Counted from the first letter of the stretch, positions 45,801-58,207 are shown. The stretch is DNA of 64,000 nucleotides from Lingula anatina (GCF_001039355.2 NW_019775503.1:95100-159099), one strand, 5' to 3'. Notes: generated by a model not told the origin, from the sequence alone. Numbers and translations are program-made.

Positions 45801-48281
45801 ACTGAAATATTTCTCTCAGCATACCCAGTACACGTAAATAATATATAAGGCCCTGCTACTTGACAATGTGTTAAGTACACCCAAGAATGCCAAGATTGTC
45901 TGGATTCAGCTGAAGATGGCAATTAAATAGCAGTTCATGCACTGTAGCAGAGAATGTAAGGGAACGAAAAAAAAACTGTTTTTATTGGTAATTTCAACCT
46001 TTCAAATATCATACACGTAAGGTTTTATTTGATCAGATATGTAAGGGCATTGTTTTGCACAAAGGATCCTTTCTGTGATAATTGAAAGAGCTAGCGTTTG
46101 CTGTGGTATAAAATAATCCCACAATTTCAATCACGATTTCCTTATAGGTTTTAATGTTATTCCCCAAAAACCAGATTTTTGTCATCCAGCCAAGTCTAGT
46201 TATTGCTCATGAACACGCAATGACATTTCATGTCAGTCTACACCTAACTGACAAATGTAATTTATTAAATTGTTCTTCTCGTAGATGTATATGAAAATTC
46301 AAAATTATAAGTGACATTGGACTGGTAGGCTTTCCAAAAAAAAAAAATCTATTGTAGTTGTGCACCTTGCCTGAAGACCATATTTTGAAACTGTGCAGAG
46401 TTTTAGCACATGTGCACCACACTTGACTGTCAAATACAAAGCATTCATCTGCTGCATATAGTGCACATTATCTACAGCACAATGTCATATTACAGTAGCA
46501 GAAAAAAGTGAGGTGTAACTTACATGCTATATCACCCTGACGCTAAGAGCCTTTCTTATTATGACAGCTTTAAATACTAATTAAGTAGACTCGAGGTCTT
46601 ATCACATGTCAAGCATTATGAAATTCAATAATCCTGCAGAGTAAAATGCTTTTTTCAAAAAAACATGATGATAACAATTTATGCATACAATTAAATATAT
46701 TAAATATATGCATACAATTAAAAATCAGTTAATATTCATCCAATGAAATGTTTTTATTTTAAAGAAACCACTAAGGGATATGTACCTTGAGGAAATATAA
46801 CTCTAAATATATGTAAAATAAATTGAGAAAAAAAATACAAAAAAATGTGAAAACGTATACAGGTAACTTTATGGAATGAGATTTTCATTGTATTGAATAA
46901 AAAAAGAAATATCACCATGAGAAATAATTAAGTCTACTGAAGTTTTCCTTAAAAGACTCCATTAATGGTAAACTTACAACTACTTGTTAAGTTTAACAAT
47001 TTACGATCATTCTTACTACTAAGTATGTTATGCCTATTCCTTATATTGCCATTGAATCTGATTACAAAGGGGGTCTATCTGTTTTTCAGTGTATAAAAAT
47101 TACAAGTAGTAAATCAACACTGATATTATTACACAGTAATATATAGGGTATGACACTGTAATTTAAGATTTATCAGCTTTCAAAAAGCTTCAAATTTTAT
47201 AATATAGACATATACACACACACACAACACACATAAAAGAAAACACACACACAAACACATGCATAAAACCAAGTTAAAGAATGAAATGGGATTGATTAAA
47301 AAAATGTTTCATGTTTTGAAAAAGAGGTCACAATTTTTTACCTTTTTAGGGTAAACTGAGGTCAAGTTTTCACTTATGTCACCACTCATGTTGAGTTGTC
47401 TGTGTGACATTATGAACATCAGTTTTGCTTATTCAGAAGAATGCCTTGTGACTTAAGATCGCTATGACCTTCATTTCATTACAAAAGACCCAGTATGAGA
47501 GTCACATTCAATTCCACCTTCATCTTAGTTTAAAACAACTGGTTGAATCAAAACATTCATTTAGGCACACTGTTATAACTCAACATTTTGATTTGGCACA
47601 ATTTCAGTAGCTACTTGCTAAACCAAATATTATGAATGAATGTTAATGGATGACATATTTTTATTATGCAAAATTACCAAATTCTTTTTCTTTAAGTCAA
47701 AGATGGCACATAAAAAACATGATTAAAATTCTGACTGTGTGTAACAGTACTGAAAACCAATCAACTACTGACTGCACATTCCACACCATACAACATTGCT
47801 GGACCCGATATTTTAACAGATTTTTTTCTAACATATCACTACAATTTTAGGATGTCTCAAACAGTTCCAATTAAGTCCTTCCACCAAATACCTTAAAAAT
47901 TATGAATTCCATATTTCTGGCTTGTTTTTTCTGCACAACTGATACATAATATACGAAAAAATAAACTGACAAAAAACTATATAAACAGACAGGCTGAAAT
48001 ACAGAGAAAATATTATGTCTAATTATAATTACTACTACAGCAATTCCAGTGATCTTTAAAATTGTGGACTACACTCATTGATGAATATGGCATCCCTGTA
48101 TATTGAAAGAAAACAGACAAACACTAAATAGACATAAACCTGTTGTAAACTTTATGGAAAGATAATTAATAAATATGTGTACAACATTAAATCAACAAGT
48201 TTAAAATGTAAATAGATAATTTAAAGTGATAAAATTTCACTGGGCCCAACAAGAAGAACATTGTAATACTGGTTCCAATGT
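42809..48281. other. Intergenic between L1CAM and TMEM229
   Basis: No coding gene is recognised. A candidate L1CAM 5' UTR donor (acag|gtgagagg, minus strand) sits at 43425, so the promoter probably lies near 43450-43600. A (GT)n/(GTGC)n tract is at 44343-44392. The TMEM229 3' UTR should occupy part of the right side. Short open frames at 44392-44839 and 45053-45316 show no recognisable protein. Confidence 0.45.
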
Positions 48282-48863
48282 CTAGCCAGAGGATTTTACA
48301 CTGGATTTAATATGAGATTTCAATCTTTTTTGTGGCTTATCCTCAGGCTCAATTTCCCCAGACATTTCTTCTGCAGAGGCCACATCGCCAGCAGGGAAAC
48401 ACGTGCATGAAATGCGTAAATTAATAAGAAACTCTGCGACCACATCCTGCCAGTAAGCCAGCAGCAACCAGCCTGGAGCGTATTCCAAGGTGATCAGACC
48501 CATGAAATCGTAATCATAATGTGTGTAATCCCACGGGCATGCGTCGAACTGGCGTAAAATGAAACCGGTGGTGAACTCCCACGAGTACGTTATGGCAATG
48601 TATATGGGGATGCGCACGTACCTTGGCACTCCGTGTTTGTAGTAGAGCCACTTGTACAGATGTTCCACCAGGAAGCTGCACAGGCCGTAGATGAAAAAGG
48701 AGTAGATGGACGAGTGACCCTTCAGGGACCAGTCCTTGGTGTGGTAAAAGTCAAAGAGGGAGGTGAAGACGATTTCATCCAGGAAACCATGCATCCCATA
48801 GAAGCAGAATCTCAGCCATCCTGGTAGAGGCTTGCACTCCCCCCTAGCTCTAGCCACTGTCAT
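48282..48863 (-). CDS. TMEM229-family multi-pass membrane protein
   Basis: This 193-aa single coding exon is close in length to human TMEM229B (167 aa). The signature block reads EFTTGFILRQFDACPWDY, then DFMGLITLEYAPGW, and is nearly the same as in vertebrates. About four hydrophobic segments are visible (YGMHGFLDEIVFTSLFDF, SIYSFFIYGLCSFLVEHLY, VRIPIYIAITYSWEFTTGFI, ITLEYAPGWLLLAYW). A polar Lys/Glu-rich tail (EDKPQKRLKSH) replaces the divergent vertebrate C-terminus. The function is not established. An acceptor at 48949 and a donor at 51832 on the minus strand suggest a 5' UTR exon 2.9 kb upstream, giving a promoter shared with RPAP3. Confidence 0.9.
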   Translation of the reverse strand: MTVARARGECKPLPGWLRFCFYGMHGFLDEIVFTSLFDFYHTKDWSLKGHSSIYSFFIYGLCSFLVEHLYKWLYYKHGVPRYVRIPIYIAITYSWEFTTGFILRQFDACPWDYTHYDYDFMGLITLEYAPGWLLLAYWQDVVAEFLINLRISCTCFPAGDVASAEEMSGEIEPEDKPQKRLKSHIKSSVKSSG

Positions 48864-49960
48864 GCTGACGTCTTGTTCTTTGTGTATGCTTCTGTCACTT
48901 TATGTATTACTTACAAGATAAGTGGTGCTTCAGATTATTTCTGCAGGTGCTGAAAAAGAATAAGGAATGCTGATCATTTCCAGTATATATTGATGGATAA
49001 TCAAAGTGCAATATATGTTGGTCATGCATGGTTATGGTACACAGTTAAATGCATAAACCAGCAAATATAATTTCATCAAGACAAGAAAGTCACTCAAATA
49101 TTGGTCCTATTTTATCTGGTTTGTTTGAAAAAACACTACAGTAACTGTTACTTAACACACAAAACAATGAAGTTTTGAAATCAGGCTGGCTCCATTTCCA
49201 AACTTTCTATGAAGTACTGGGAAACAATATTCCTCCATCATATTCAATTCAAAAATATCATCCACCTTGGCTGACTGGTTTTCTTAAAGCATCTAATAGG
49301 AAGAGCTATTTCACAACAATAAATGAAAATTAACCTTTAGAAAAACCTGGCAAGTCAGTCTGGGACTCCCAACATTCTCTAAATCTTACCAATGCAAATG
49401 AATGAGGTTTGAAAGTGGCTAATTGATCTTCTCTGTACACAGGTATGTTATCTGTTACATACATAAATATTTATAATAGAATCAGCATGATGTGGCAGAC
49501 ATCATAAATGAATAACACCAGGCTCATTGTGCTGTGCCATCTGCCACTTTTCTCAATAATCAATTCACCTGGGTAACAGAGACCAAACAGGCACAAGCCC
49601 AATTAAATCTCGCATTATTAATCATATCCACACAAATCAAACCAGCTTATAAAAATACCACCCACAGTGAAATATTATAATTGCTTTTGAAAAAAAAATG
49701 AAATCTTTTACTTTTCCTGCTCACTGTCTATCGAGGTTAACAATTTGATATGTGAAAGACCATATAGTTTGCCATGTGGATTGAAAAAAACTTCAAAGGT
49801 GTTTGCCTTGATCACAGTTCCAAAAAATCTAGAAATTTAAGAAAAATTGCACCATGCTGGAAGCTAGTACCAGGAAGGAGGTTAACCATCTGTCTACATG
49901 CAACAGAAGGCAGCATCATACATGCACTATTCCTTGGAATCATTCATAATCTACTGGCTG

Positions 49961-50282
49961 AAAGGGATGACAACTATTTGTATGAGATTCATATTTCACA
50001 ATAAATTTATGCATTTAAACAACTCAAAGAAATATAATAAGTTCAATTTTATCACCAAAACAGTGGTAATTGCAGTTATTTTGGAATCTGTGCTTGCCAT
50101 CAGACCAGAAAGGCCTTCATAGATGGCCATATATCTATAATAATATCTTAAGAGACTATTACAAAAATACATTGATTAACTCTGAATGTTGGAATGGATT
50201 CATTAGCCATTGTAAGCATGGGAAAATCAACATTTACCCCAGGAAAATCCTTGACCGCAATGAACAGTTGTTATCCCTTTAA
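49961..50282. mobile_element. TTAA-type MITE, copy 1 (~322 bp)
   Basis: The ends are aaagggatgacaact and agttgttatccctttaa. It shares with the copy at 53141 a tatttcacaataaa block, a 'gaat.tgaatg..ggattcatta' block, gtatgggaaaat-type sequence and ccaggaaaat. It is non-coding and lies in the TMEM229 5' UTR intron. Confidence 0.7.
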
Positions 50283-51939
50283 TTTGAGCTTGCCTACTGC
50301 AGTAAACTAGAATTGATTATCTATATTTGTTTGCACAATATTACTTAGTTATATTTAGGGTATTTCTCACAGAATTGGAAATCCATTCAATTTTCATGAC
50401 CCTCAAACAATAGAGTAAATTGGCATGCCTTCATACTAGAGCTGGCCCCCAGACAACAAGGCAAAGCCACTGGCAAGTACTACTAGTATTACACTACATG
50501 AATGCCAGAAATGCCAAATGAAACAAATATACTGAGGTTTAGGCCAACAATAATGAAAACTGCCCAGACAGACACCACTTTGAATTTTATTAAATTACCA
50601 TATCCATCTACTTTGATGCACATAAGCCAAAATCTTTAAAATCATGTCAAACTTTTCCAAAAAAGAAAAAATAAAAAAAACAATCTCATAAAATTTTCCT
50701 GAATATTTCAGTGTAAGTCTACAGGAAGGTGTGATGTATGATTTATAATCATAATCAATTCTTATACACTAGGGAATTGAAGTTTATTACATTCATACTC
50801 CATTCAATCTGAAATTACAGGAAGAGCAGACACATCCAGAAGTGTAACACAGTAGTTTATTAATCAGATACTAGGCAATTTTATAAACTAGCATCCTGTG
50901 TACATCATAATGCCACTTGCCTTGATAAGCAATAATACAGTAGGTAGGCAGGATTATCTGAAGCAATGATTTATCTATTTACCAATCCACAGATATATCA
51001 AGAGCTAGTCCTAGAGATTTTTATATGTTTGTTTTTCTTCAGATACTGTTTAATGGATGGTGTGACAATGAATATATCATAATCGTTGATTGCATTATAA
51101 GTCTACTACAATGAGCACTCAATTATGATAATGGGAAAGCTGCACTGAAAAGATTTTGAGGAAGTTTTATGAGTTAATCAGACACGTGCAACAAACAATA
51201 GTAGTGTTCATATAGTAACATTTCACTTTTATCTTCAAAAATTTGTTCTAATTTTTTCATATGAGATAATCCCCCTTAGTATTTCTTTAAGCTACAGTAT
51301 GCATGCTTGGTAATGATCATTGACAAAGATTTGACTAGAATTCATATCGTATGTTACTTTAAACTGAGATAAACTCTTGTTCTCAATCTCACTTCACATA
51401 CAGATGACAATCCATAATAAATGGGGAGCTTCACGGATCACACTAAATAATATGAATGTTTCATGCAACTTGGGAAAATAAAAAGTGGCTTTTCACGTGT
51501 AACAAAAATATACCATAACAGACCTGCCTGATCTAGTATCCAGACGAGACGTTAAGAGGAAGGTAAGTATTTTCTCTCTATCATACGGAATTTTCATATC
51601 CAACATTGGTAATATATACATAAATATTGTAAACATAAATTTAAATCTGAAATAAAAAATGGGTTCTCTCAACTTCTCTGGCATTTCTTCCTAAGACGCA
51701 ATCTTGCAGAAAACAAAAAAAAAGTGTACTGTGTCTGCAGCTGTGTAGATACTTCAGATGAATAATAAAATAGTTTCTTGGCTCCTTTCACGAACTTTTA
51801 GTGAAATTATGCACAGGCTACAGTAACTTACCAGAATGTTACACAAAATGCACCGCGATGAAGCGAAAATGAAACAGCACAAAAATGTCTCAGCTCTCTC
51901 TCACTTGTTTTGACTGGAAGTACGGAAATCGATCAATTC

Positions 51940-51949
51940 GCGCATGCGC
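51940..51949. promoter_or_regulatory. NRF1-type palindrome in the TMEM229/RPAP3 divergent promoter
   Basis: GCGCATGCGC is a perfect palindrome and the core of the known NRF1/alpha-Pal site (YGCGCAYGCGCR). It lies between the putative TMEM229 first exon (ending 51832, minus) and the RPAP3 start at 52059 in an otherwise AT-rich region. Such sites are typical of housekeeping and bidirectional promoters. Binding is inferred. Confidence 0.55.
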
Positions 51950-51965
51950 CTTGAGGCTTAACAAT

Positions 51966-51995
51966 ATGTCTGCGCCCATGAAAACTTGGCGGTAG
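51966..51995 (+). other. Possible 9-codon uORF before RPAP3
   Basis: ATG TCT GCG CCC ... TAG encodes MSAPMKTWR and ends 63 bases before the RPAP3 ATG. It matters only if transcription starts upstream of 51966, which is not known. Confidence 0.25.
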
Positions 51996-52058
51996 AGGAG
52001 AGCATTCAAAAAATACTTCGTGCTTTTACCTATTAGTACGTAAACACAACCATTTAAG

Positions 52059-54998
52059 ATGAATGAGGATAAAATGATTAAGCTGCAGCAACAAATGAGG
52101 GAAAATCAGCTGGAATTTTCCGATTTTCTCAAAGATTTAGACACCTGGGAAGCGGACATAAAAAAGAAAGAGGAGCAACTGAAGAGTGCACCTGTTGAAG
52201 AACAGGTTTGTAGAAAATGCAAAAGAAGAGTTAATTATTTATCGTGGCCCCTTTCAGAAAAGTGCACATATTATCAAGCAAAAGGTCGTGTATTGATATT
52301 GTGAAATGCTAATATATCTAAAGCAAATTATGCCGCACTGTACTGTCTACTGTAGCTGCTTGCTTTATGGAAATGAATGAAAGAAGTGCATCATTTTTCC
52401 TGACATGTACCTACATAGGCAGTAATTTTGCAAACTGACAACGATTAAAAATTTCAATATTTTAATATTTTAAAACCCACTGTGTGTGTCATATAAGATT
52501 GCTTTTGCAATCCTTAACTTTAAATGAATGTAATTTTTAATGTAGACAAACTCATTTTATTCAGAAACTTCCTCCAGTCAGGAACAGTCTAGAGGTAAAA
52601 AAGAAAAAGCGAAGAAAGAAGAAAAAAGCTGACACCGAGACCAAAACAGGAGAAGATAAGAAAAGTGGCAGAATAAGTGGCTATGATTTCAGAGCCTGGG
52701 ATAAATTTGATGTTGTAAGGATAGATGTTGTGTCAGCTATTTCAAGGATCTAGGGCATTTCCCCATCAATAATAACTAAATGTAAAAGCAAAATTTGTGA
52801 AATGGTTAACAGTTATACCATGTTACTAACATGATGTACTCTGTACTGTACAACTTTTGTTTACATAAGATTTATACTGAAAATCACCTTGTGGTTGTGC
52901 ACAGAGGAGAAAGCTTATCATTTTGTATGGAAAGAACAAAAGTAAAAAAAAATTAACCAGAAATTGCATTTAGATTTTTTTTCTTTTTGAATGAATGAAA
53001 CTTATCTTTAATGCTTTCATATGTTTAACTAAGGTGTTTTATGTCAAAAATTGTTTCCTGTGGTTTAAGCACATATTACCATGAGAGTAGTAGATCAATT
53101 TTTTTTCCATGTTGATTAATTTAGTTAATCTGGCCTTAACTTAAAGGGATAATAACTTTTCATATGAAATCTGTATTTCACAATAAAAACATTGTGAATG
53201 GCTCATAAAAATATAATATATTCTGTTTTCCCACAAAAACGGCTGTTATAGCTATTATTCTGATATCTGAGCTTGTCTTTAGACCACGTGACCTCCATTG
53301 ATGGCTATACTCTGTTAAAATCTCTTAAGAGACAAAAAACTTTTTAGAAAAAAACCAGGGACTAACTTTGAATGTAAAAATGGATTCATTAACCATTGGT
53401 AAGTATGGGAAAATTGTTGTTTACTCCAGGAAAATTCATTTTTTGGCCGAAACGAAGAGTTGTTATCACTTTAATGTAATTGAGAGGGATACCCAAATTA
53501 CTTTGAGAAGCATGGAGTGGTAAATTGTTTAGTAACCTTTCCTTTTACTTCTGCAGGATAAAGCCTTGGAGGAGATAGATTCACGTCCCGATAAATCTTC
53601 ATCTTCTTCTGAATATGAAACAGATGAGGAGTGGGAGATGGAACGCAAGAGAAAAATGGCTGTTTTGGAGAAAGAAAAGGCAATTCTTTGTATTATTTAT
53701 TTATATTGAATATTAAGTCATCAAACCTCAGAAAATTTCAAAAGGTATGTTATGCATTAAGAATAAAGCAGTATTTTTTCTTCAGTCAACAATTGGTATT
53801 GAAATTCTTTTAATACTCAAACTGGATCCCTGATCCTTTTAAATATTATGTAAGAAGAATTTTTTCCTCTGCCAGGGAAATCAACTGTTCAAAGAAGGAA
53901 AATATGAGGAGGCTGTCCAGTGCTATACAATGGGAATGAATGCTGACCCCGAGAATGCTGTTCTGCCTGCTAATAGAGCCATGGCATTGCTCAAGTTGGA
54001 AAAGTATGTGTTGACTAGTATCTCTGGCTCATTAATTTAATAAACTCACCAGTACATACATATAACACTGCAAATAAAGATGTGCAAAGATGGATGGAAC
54101 TTCCCTCGTGGTCGAGTTTTATTGCTTTGCGAAATGATCAATGTATTACCTAAGCTGTTTAAGCCTACATCATACATTTCTTTTTTCACAAAGATAAAAC
54201 GCAAACCTCCCAGGTTCTTGGTCTTCAAAGTTGACAGTAACTTAGGGTTTCATAACAGCAAATTTTACTCTGAGAAAATGCCTTCCAGGGAAGAAAAGAG
54301 CCATCGTCTTGTAGGCAGCCTTACCCGTGACTGTACTGTTATCTATCCAGTGTTCATTATTTTCTTTTTGTTATTTCCAGATATGCCGCAGCAGAAGTGG
54401 ACTGCACCTCATCACTTTCTTTAGACCCCACCTATATCAAGGCTTTTCATAGGAGGGGTACAGCCAGGACGGCACTCGGAAAACTCCAAGATGCCAAGCA
54501 TGACTTCCAGCAAGTGTTGAAGTTAGAACCTAACAACAAGCAAGCTTCTTCAGAATTAAATAAGATAGAGGAGGTATGATGTGGTTTTAATAAATTTATT
54601 ATCATGTTAACAGTGAATTTCATTTTTCAGATACATTTTCTTGTTTATACAGCCTGTAAGTATAATTTGCAATTGACAGTTTAAAATGCAGAAAACCTGT
54701 TACATTAATTCCATTTAAATGTTTTAGTGTTTGCGCAGTATAAGTTAAGATTTGTTTTATTTTTGTCAAATCAGTTGATTGCAAAAACATCTCCGTTGAT
54801 TGACAATTATACAGAATTCAATTATATCCATTTCAGATTTTAAATCCCAAACCCTCCCCTTCCATATCTGCTGCCACGCCAGGTACTGTGAAACCTGTAT
54901 ACAAGCCACCAGGTCAGAGGTCAAAGGTAAGGGTCAAGGTCTTAATAATCTGTAGAAAGTTAACCAAGTTTTATACACGTTTTGAAAGTGTCCTTGCT

Positions 54999-55070
<72 letters not shown>

Positions 55071-56641
55071 TTTTTGTTTTTGTTTTTTTTATCTCTAATG
55101 TGCTTTTAAATATTTCAAATCTTTTGATGTCCAATGAATATTTACAAATGTTAAAAAATTATGTCTGTTTAGAAACCCCTCAAGAGGATTGAAATTGAAG
55201 AGATAGGTGCAGACGAAGAAGCTCGAAAGATTGAAGCATCAATTGCAAGTATACAGGCAACCCAAAGTGAAGGAAAAAGGAAAGTTTTGGAAGGAGATGC
55301 TAAATTGTTTGAAAAATTCACATCTGCCACCAGGCTTGAAGAAGAAAAGTCATCAGTATTATCTCATAATGGTTCATTAAAATCGAATGATTTGAAAGAT
55401 ACTGAACACAGGCACAACTTGAGTAAATCTCCAACTGAGCTGAGTCCTAGAAAGGAAACGAGACAAAGTCCCAGACAAAATAAAAACATTACTCAAAGCA
55501 GCAGTACACCAAGTACAGTGGATGGGAAATTGACATCCTTTCAGTTTCAAGCTGAATGGAAAAGACTTAAAAATGATAATGCAGCTTTCTTTGATTATAT
55601 TAAGGTGGGATTGAGATTTATTTACACTTAATGATTTGTTCAAGCTAATAATAGTAATGATTGTGACTTTTCAGAATTACTTTTTTTCAAAGAAAAATAG
55701 GGAAAGGGTATTAATTAAAGTTTGTAAGTTAAAGGTATTTACATTCATGCAGCTTTGCTCAGTTTTGAATAGTTTGCATGTAAAATCTTGTTTTTTCACA
55801 TCTTCAGCAAGTTGATCCGGCTAAGTATCCACAGCTGTTTGGGCAGTCACTGGAGGCAGATATGTTGATGAAAATGCTGACAGTTTTTGCAGAATTCTTC
55901 AATAAGTATGATGTTGTTTTATACCGCTCCCTGGGTCTGACTTTATGAAACTTGTGTCAAAGTTCAGTGACAGTTTCTAAAACCATCTGCTGCATTTTAA
56001 TCGGTTCTGATTGTTTATTGTAAAGAGTAAACTTAAAAGTTATGAATCATGTGGTTTGCCCTACATTTCCTCTTTTAAAATTTTTAAGTATTATTTATTG
56101 AACTAAAAGAGGAAAACATTAGGATAGTAATGATTTCTTTTTTTTTTCTCAGAGAATTGAATCTTTTCCATCACCTTAAAGGCCTTAGTGAAGTAAAGAG
56201 ATTTGATATGGCAACAATGTTTATGTCACCCAAAGAAAAGAAAGGTAAGAGAATTATAGTTTCACACCCGACATTGATTTCAGCCATCTCTATGTACTCA
56301 TTGTCGCCTTTTGTCAGTGAAATGCACACTCACACCTGTTATTAAGTTAAATCCCAGTAAGAAATGTCACATATTTTCAATTCAACTCAGATTTTTACGT
56401 TTCTGCATGGGAGACCACATTTGTCCTAAAAATGCCCTTTATTGATGCATTGAAAGACATTTTTTCAGATCAATAGCAAAATTTCAATAATTACACTTTC
56501 ACTGAATAAACAACTTTAAGCCATTCTTTATTCATTTTTTTTTTTTTTTTAGTTACTGCTGAATTATTTGAGTATATGAAATCCCAGGGAACTGCAAGTA
56601 AAGAAGAGATTGAAAAGCTAGCCAAAAAGTATCATCTATGA
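52059..56641 (+). CDS. RPAP3: RNA polymerase II-associated protein 3, single-TPR form, 10 exons
   Basis: RPAP3 is the HSP90 co-chaperone of the R2TP/PAQosome complex, which assembles RNA polymerases, snoRNPs and PIKKs. Exons are 52059-52205, 52565-52714, 53557-53679, 53876-54003, 54381-54573, 54837-54926, 55173-55604, 55808-55905, 56153-56244 and 56553-56641, giving 513 aa. Order: acidic N-terminus (DFLKDLDTWEADIKKKEE), a Lys-rich stretch, YDFRAWDKFDVDKALEEID, one TPR domain at about 141-247 (GNQLFKEGKYEEAVQCYTMG, RGTARTALGKLQDAKHDF, LEPNNKQA), a low-complexity Ser/Lys linker, and the RPAP3 C-terminal domain (FQAEWKRLKND ... EVKRFDMATMFMSPKEKK). Human RPAP3 has 665 aa and two TPR domains; here only one is present and it resembles human TPR2. 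The intron after exon 3 appears to be GC-AG. A poly(A) signal AATAAA is at 57410. Confidence 0.93.
53141..53474. mobile_element. TTAA-type MITE, copy 2 (~334 bp) in RPAP3 intron 2
   Basis: The ends are ttaaagggataataact and agttgttatcactttaa, inverted copies with a TTAA at each edge, which fits a piggyBac- or Kolobok-like TTAA target. The interior matches 49961-50282 in blocks (tatttcacaataaa, ggattcattaaccattggta, ccaggaaaat). Confidence 0.75.
55002..55069. repeat. Long poly(T) run in RPAP3 intron 6
   Basis: About 68 uninterrupted T, then gtttttgtttttg. It may be a polymerase-length artefact or the tail of a minus-strand retroinsertion, but no element body is recognisable next to it. Confidence 0.85.
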
Positions 56642-57430
56642 CAGAAGAACCCCAGATCTAAAGTAGTTGGGAGTTGACGCAACTAGCAAGTGATTGTGAC
56701 AGTTGAGAAATTGAAGGCAATTTTGTCTGTTGAGACTGTGCTGTTTGTCCAGTGAAGCAGTAACTTTTACCCTGCAGTAAAAGAATGACTATATACTGTC
56801 ACTTCATTACATCAGCATCTCCAAACCTTTTTTTTCACCTCTGCCACAGGAGTAGGTTACTTTTTTCATCAAGATATCTCAAAAAGGTCAATGCAAATGA
56901 AGGTGAAATTTGCAGAATAGACCGAGATGAAGCAGTTTTGACTGAATCCAGTTCTAATATCTGTTCATAAGTGCCCTTTCTCTTGGAGGAACTCTGGGCC
57001 TTTTTTTTTTAATGATGTTATCAGTAACCAATGGTGCCCTGGAATCTACTGCGCCAGAAGTCAATATGATGCTCATGATTTGAATGAGTCTTTATTAACA
57101 AAATGTGTCAAGATCCAGTTCAACTGGTTATGCTTTTGACAGCTTTAATCGTATGGTATTGTAATACTGATTCACACTGGACCTGTACTCCAGTTACTTT
57201 ATACCCATTTTTACTGTGATTCAAATGATAACACGTATATCCCATCTGCATAATTTTTTTTCACTTTATGGAATACATTGTAGATTAGAATTATTGTGTA
57301 AGATAGAGATGGGAGTCATAGGATTAATTTTTACACAATATGGTAAAATTTGTATGTGAATGCAGGTCAAAGAGCACCATGGTGTTGTGATAAGTGTTGT
57401 ATTTTTTAAAATAAAACTATGAAAATGCTA
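56642..57430 (+). other. RPAP3: RPAP3 3' UTR
   Basis: The stretch from the stop codon to a clear AATAAA at 57410-57415 is consistent with a 3' UTR of about 0.8 kb. There is no other gene on either strand. Confidence 0.6.
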
Positions 57431-57937
57431 CAAAAATATGGATATAAAAGATATAAAAATGAAAAATATTATTCAATTTTTTAATCAGATGTATTTTTAA
57501 TACATAACAGCAGCATTTTTGCAAGCGCTAGTGGTTACAACAGTACACAAACCAATACCCTAACAACAGCATTTCCTCATTCCAAGATGATGTATCTGTC
57601 GAAAACAGGTTGCAATTGAAATAAGTATTGCATAATGAAATAATGTGCTAAAAGGTGCTTCTCCATGTTGAAAGCGAACTTACATATTCAAATGTGTGCT
57701 TTTTGATACCCCTGAGTGAGCAAAATGTGACAGCGTTAAGTTATAGCATAATGCACTGACGCATTCATTTTGCTCTCATACGTCAATTTTAACACTGCCC
57801 CAACGTCAATTAAGAAACCAAATTACATATTATATTATAACTTAAAATGAAATTATTTCACGATCATCATGGTCGTCTTTCAAAAGACTCAGAAAAGTCT
57901 TTACCAAAGTGTGCCTACAGTTTGTACAGAGCGCCAT

Positions 57938-58207
57938 CTATCCAGACTTGAAGAGCAGGATGGCAACTTGGCCCAGATAGAAGTAGATGAAATGCCTGGT
58001 TTCGTGTGTAACATAACTGCCAAAGTTACGTCCCACAATGGCGTGCCAAGTAGGGTTGTATTTCTTATCAAACTCTTTCTTGATGTAGGCGGCAATGTCC
58101 TTCTCGATGTTGAACTTTTCCAGAGCTTGCATGGCACAATCTACGGCGTCTTGCTGCATATCTTCTGCCATGTCGGCATTCTTTATTACTGCCTTTTTGT
58201 CACTCAT
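57938..58207 (-). CDS. DYNLL: Dynein light chain LC8 (DYNLL type)
   Basis: This is the 89-aa hub protein that dimerises and binds short linear motifs in dynein intermediate chain and many partners. The sequence starts [20 protein letters not shown] and contains [40 protein letters not shown] and [17 protein letters not shown], almost identical to human DYNLL1/2 and of the same length. The coding region is one exon. A splice acceptor (ttttttcctcag) sits 4 bases before the ATG, so a non-coding first exon is expected, with a candidate donor acaag|gtaatg at 59291 on the minus strand. A minus-strand ATTAAA at 57496-57501 may be its poly(A) signal, facing RPAP3 tail to tail. Confidence 0.97.
   Translation of the reverse strand: MSDKKAVIKNADMAEDMQQDAVDCAMQALEKFNIEKDIAAYIKKEFDKKYNPTWHAIVGRNFGSYVTHETRHFIYFYLGQVAILLFKSG

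Larger units (their letters stand above)
48864..51960. other. Probable TMEM229 5' UTR intron and upstream exon
   Basis: On the minus strand a splice acceptor (tctttttcag) at 48950 and a donor (cattctg|gtaagt) at 51832 delimit a likely intron in the 5' UTR. It contains the MITE at 49961-50282. No other gene is recognised. Confidence 0.5.

Noticed and set aside
54888-55134. Frames encoding poly-Phe or poly-Lys across 55.0 kb
   Set aside because: They are produced by the poly(T) run in an RPAP3 intron.
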